Below are positions 31,825-34,727 of a stretch of DNA of 34,727 nt, one piece after another. The notes beneath the pieces were generated by a model. That model ran no database searches, was not told the DNA's origin, and saw only the letters and a program-made list of their open reading frames with translations. Made by a program: the position numbers and the translations under genes. Source of the DNA: Reticulitermes lucifugus. Its lineage: Eukaryota > Arthropoda > Insecta > Blattodea > Rhinotermitidae. The stretch is taken from the NCBI GenBank assembly GCA_026260175.1, contig JAKCWW010005193.1, positions 2,949 through 37,675 on the forward strand, read 5' to 3'. Position 1 is the stretch's first letter. Each line of letters begins with the position of its first letter.

Positions 31825-31920
31825 CCACTACTACTAGTACTACTACTAGTACTACTACTATTACTAGTACTGTTACTACTACTACTACTACTACTACCAC
31901 TACTCCATCACCACCACCAC
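31825..31920. repeat. (ACT)n microsatellite, imperfect
   Basis: CTA/ACT triplets interrupted by regular ACTAGT units in the first half, an uninterrupted ACT run near 31873-31896, then a CAC-rich end (31908-31920). A variable-length locus is likely. Confidence 0.95.
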
Positions 31921-33789
31921 ATCTCTGAGACTCATTTCATAATCTGGGAAGATACAACGAGTGTGTTCTCTCGCATAATTGTATAACATAATGTAAGGGG
32001 CAGATTAATCAGTGAATCACAAACCTGTGAGGCGGTGCGATTTACTGTGTGCAGCAACTAACCTACAAAACGTTACATTGCCAAGTTAATTACACGTCTT
32101 CTTGGCTCCTCTGTTTCCTAGGAGAAACTCCGCTCTATTAAAAATGCTAATTATATTGAAGAAAAAAGCAGACTTTATCAAAGGAATCTACATGCACGGT
32201 GAGGCTTGCGTTAGAGAAATGTATGACAGTACGGAACTCTTTCAGGGGAGAGAGAAAACAGGAACGTATCTGAGTGGAAGGAAGCTTTTCACTTGTTCAG
32301 AGGATGGATGATGTCCCGGAATAAGGCGTAAACCAATTAGCATTGTAAATGACACTGTTCGTGTTACGTCGTAAGGTTTTAGAAAATTCCGGTAACTGCC
32401 CGTGGCAGCCGGCTGAAGCCACCGGAGCGTGCGCAAATCTGCTTGCCAGTTAAGGTGCGATAGGTTCTTCCTGGGCCATGAGCAGTGCGGGAGCTGCAGG
32501 TAATCAACATTTCAAGAAATTCACTTTCATAAGGCTTGAAAGTGTCGGCCGTGTTCATAAACTTTCGACACTGGATCTTATGTTGGGCCAGATTAATTTA
32601 GTTTAAATTTCATGCCCAGTTTATCCGAGATCTTCTGTGTATTGTTCTGCCATCTACGCCTATGTCACTCAATGACACTCTTCCTTTAATGTTTGCCTAC
32701 CAAAATTCTGTACTTTTGATTCCGTATTTTCTAGCTATATGCTTTAAATAAAATCCTAAACTGAGCTAAGTAATGTAATGGCTAAACACTAGGTTTGCAT
32801 TCACTGGACTTCAGTTGAACTATTTTTGGAGTTTCAGCTGTTGTGATTAAGAATTTGCGTGTTTTGACTCAGTTAATCCAGACGGTTGCCAGAGCAGTAT
32901 TTTGAAAGGCTATATGACGGCTGCTTCTACATTTCACACTTACTTACCATTTATGATTATCTTTGTACGTCATTAAACATTCTGTGGCTTCTGTACATAA
33001 AACCACATCGTTATAAGTGGGAGCCTAAAACCTCCGCTTTCCTTACGTGCGCCAGCTACTGAGTTTATGGGTAGTATAGTAGTAGTATAACAGGTAAACA
33101 AGAGACATGCATAATACTCGTATTTTGATAGCGAAATTTAATAACTAAGTTACCTCTTATCTGTTTTCCCCTGACACCCCAGTAAAATTTCATATCCTAC
33201 TGACTGCAAACTTCAACTGAATTCATGAGACATTTCCAGACGAGTTGAATGGCGAGATGTGTTAACTGCGATCAAACTTTGCGTTCCATAATCGAGGGAA
33301 GTATCTTGACCACTTTTTATCACCTGCTCAAGGAAGTCTGTGTGGCACATGGTTTGTTAATTGTAACACATAATTTTTTTACAATGATTTTACGTGAGTA
33401 ATATCATCAAAATTCACAAGGACGTTTTCCATTGTGACCAATCTTCAACACAAACAATAAGTTTCGGAAGGTAACTTCATTCTAAATCGATAATCTGGAT
33501 AAATAAAAATTAAAATATTCAAATATATAAACAACTAACACCTCTGTTTGTTGAAACCACAAGCAGAGGGCATTGGTTGTTTATACATTGATAATTTAGT
33601 TTTTATTGATTCTTTTTATATTCTGTTAGTCCTGGTATTTTATATTTTTCGATTTTATCATTATTGTTAAATTTCTTGGGGGTTTGCTTATGTGGAATTT
33701 GTATTTTTAGATCATTGCGTTGTTGTTACCCTTGTTTGATTTATGATGTGTCTGTTACGTTTTGGCCAATTATTTCTTAGGATTAGTGG
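31921..33789. other. No gene seen, about 1.9 kb
   Basis: Frames 32102-32311 (plus) and 32242-32436 (minus) overlap each other and have no domains. A small TAG/GTA stutter occurs at about 33072-33090. No repeat head recognised. Confidence 0.5.
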
Positions 33790-33845
33790 TTTATTACCTG
33801 ATGACGGAAGGACTTAGCTTCTGAAACGTAGTGTTTTTGTTGAAT
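33790..33845 (+). repeat. Possible retroelement 3' motif
   Basis: CCTGATGACGGAAGGACTTA followed by GCTTCTGAAACGTAGTG contains a GAAG/CTTC stem and the CTGATGAYGG...GAAACG arrangement that I associate with dispersed insect repeats. No frame or second arm is found. The 200 bases before it are T- and G-rich on this strand. Confidence 0.3.
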
Positions 33846-34727
33846 ATTAGTGAAAATGGAATAAGTCGTTGTGAATGTTGGTGATATATCTCATCGTTTG
33901 TTAGTTAGACACTTTAGTCATTCGTCTCTTTGTACGTCTAATATTAGGATGATGTATGAATGATGACTTATAAAGATGTGGAAGGAAGCAGTTGTGGCGT
34001 AATGTAATGAAAGGTACTATACCTTGAATTGTCTTGAGATAATGTTAAATACCACTAAAGGCCTTAGAGAGGACTTTCATGGGGCGGAGTGATAGTCATA
34101 CTTGAGCCCTCCGGAGCACCGAGCTTCAGAGCTAAACACTCACTGTCACGACGTTCGAAATGCTTTAATTGGTCGCTCTACTGTGCACTGATTGGACAAA
34201 GTATTGATTTACTGAACATACGTGTAATCGAAGTGGTGTGGACTCGAATACTGACAAAGTAGGATGTAGATTATGAGAGGTATGTGTCCTCTTATCAACG
34301 TGTTCAGTTAAACAATGACTCCTTAGTGTATTTTACTACTTATTATGGAATAATTGCCATTTTGCACACCGTCAAAACTTCAGTATATTACTTTTTGCGA
34401 TGCTTTTTTTTATCATCGAGCCTGGTAACATTACTCCATTATAATTGTACATTTGAGTTACTATCAACTTCCAAGTAATTTCTTTCTCTTCAGTTCACAC
34501 ATTGTATTGTTATTTATTAGCAGTTCTGGCCTAATCGTATAATTGTATTTAATCTACAGAGTGGGTGGGAAGTAAGTAGGCATTGAAAAATGGTTATAAC
34601 CTCTATATTTCCAATGCAAAGATAACGAAAATAATTTTTACATGTACCTTTTTAAATGGGAATGTGGACGCATAGTTTAAAATTCAATGTAGGCACCGGC
34701 GGCATCTGAAGGTAGCGGTCGGCATTC
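33846..34727. other. No gene seen to the window end
   Basis: A G+C-richer patch at 34080-34160 and another at the very edge (34690-34727, GGCACCGGCGGCATC) cannot be assigned. The 64-codon frame 34284-34478 is T-rich and unremarkable. Confidence 0.45.

Noticed and set aside
1..34727. Bacterial or viral gene clusters, CRISPR arrays, LTR pairs, rRNA
   Set aside because: No direct repeats with regular spacers, no long terminal repeats, no integrase, protease or capsid motifs, no rRNA signature and no dense coding were seen.

Overview
This is eukaryotic, intron-scale, A+T-rich DNA with no confident host gene. Its make-up is that of an insect genome full of old retroelements: several tRNA-headed SINE families with clear A and B boxes, 3'-terminal pieces of non-LTR retrotransposons riddled with stops and frameshifts, small foldback (inverted-repeat) elements, and microsatellites. 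The LINE pieces carry motifs ([39 protein letters not shown]) that I associate with very abundant repeats in cockroach (Blattodea, Periplaneta-like) assemblies. That assignment is inference from recollection, about 60% sure; a large-genome polyneopteran insect is safer. Nothing looks bacterial, and operons, ribosome binding sites and CRISPR arrays are neither expected nor seen.

Layout. 0-9.4 kb: a clipped tRNA-Leu-like SINE (family A) at the left edge, an AAT microsatellite, then a cluster of six copies of one SINE family (B; 630-908, 4825-5114, 6541-6662, 6998-7246, 8534-8799, 9260-9340). The 8534 copy is complete with a perfect 13-bp target-site duplication. A foldback element lies at 3125-3281, a LINE 3' end at 5170-5506 and a worn SINE of another family at 8275-8430. 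9.4-17 kb: a LINE 3' end at 9750-9892, a second foldback at 10061-10175, three worn tRNA-like or LINE scraps, and long featureless stretches. 17-19.8 kb: a degenerate minisatellite, the longest LINE remnant (17769-18660, with reverse-transcriptase pieces and a GAAT tail), a family A SINE with a 15-bp target-site duplication just beyond it, and a CpG-rich patch with a TATA-like motif near 19632. 21.5-26.5 kb: SINE family C, a 137-codon stop-free frame on the minus strand ending near a strong splice-donor-like site (22.2-22.6 kb), two LINE ends in opposite orientations, SINE family E, a third foldback, and an isolated reverse-transcriptase motif at 26407. 26.5-34.7 kb: almost empty, with one worn tRNA-like head, a TAC microsatellite and a short retroelement-like motif.

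The elements do not form a working system. All LINE copies are dead. The SINEs would have depended on LINE machinery encoded elsewhere. The most interesting signals are structural: a short hairpin in the core shared by SINE families B and C whose paired bases appear to change together, the reuse of that core behind different tRNA heads, and the three-copy foldback family. The best candidate for unrecognised coding sequence is the minus-strand frame at 22184-22597. I found no convincing undescribed multi-gene system.
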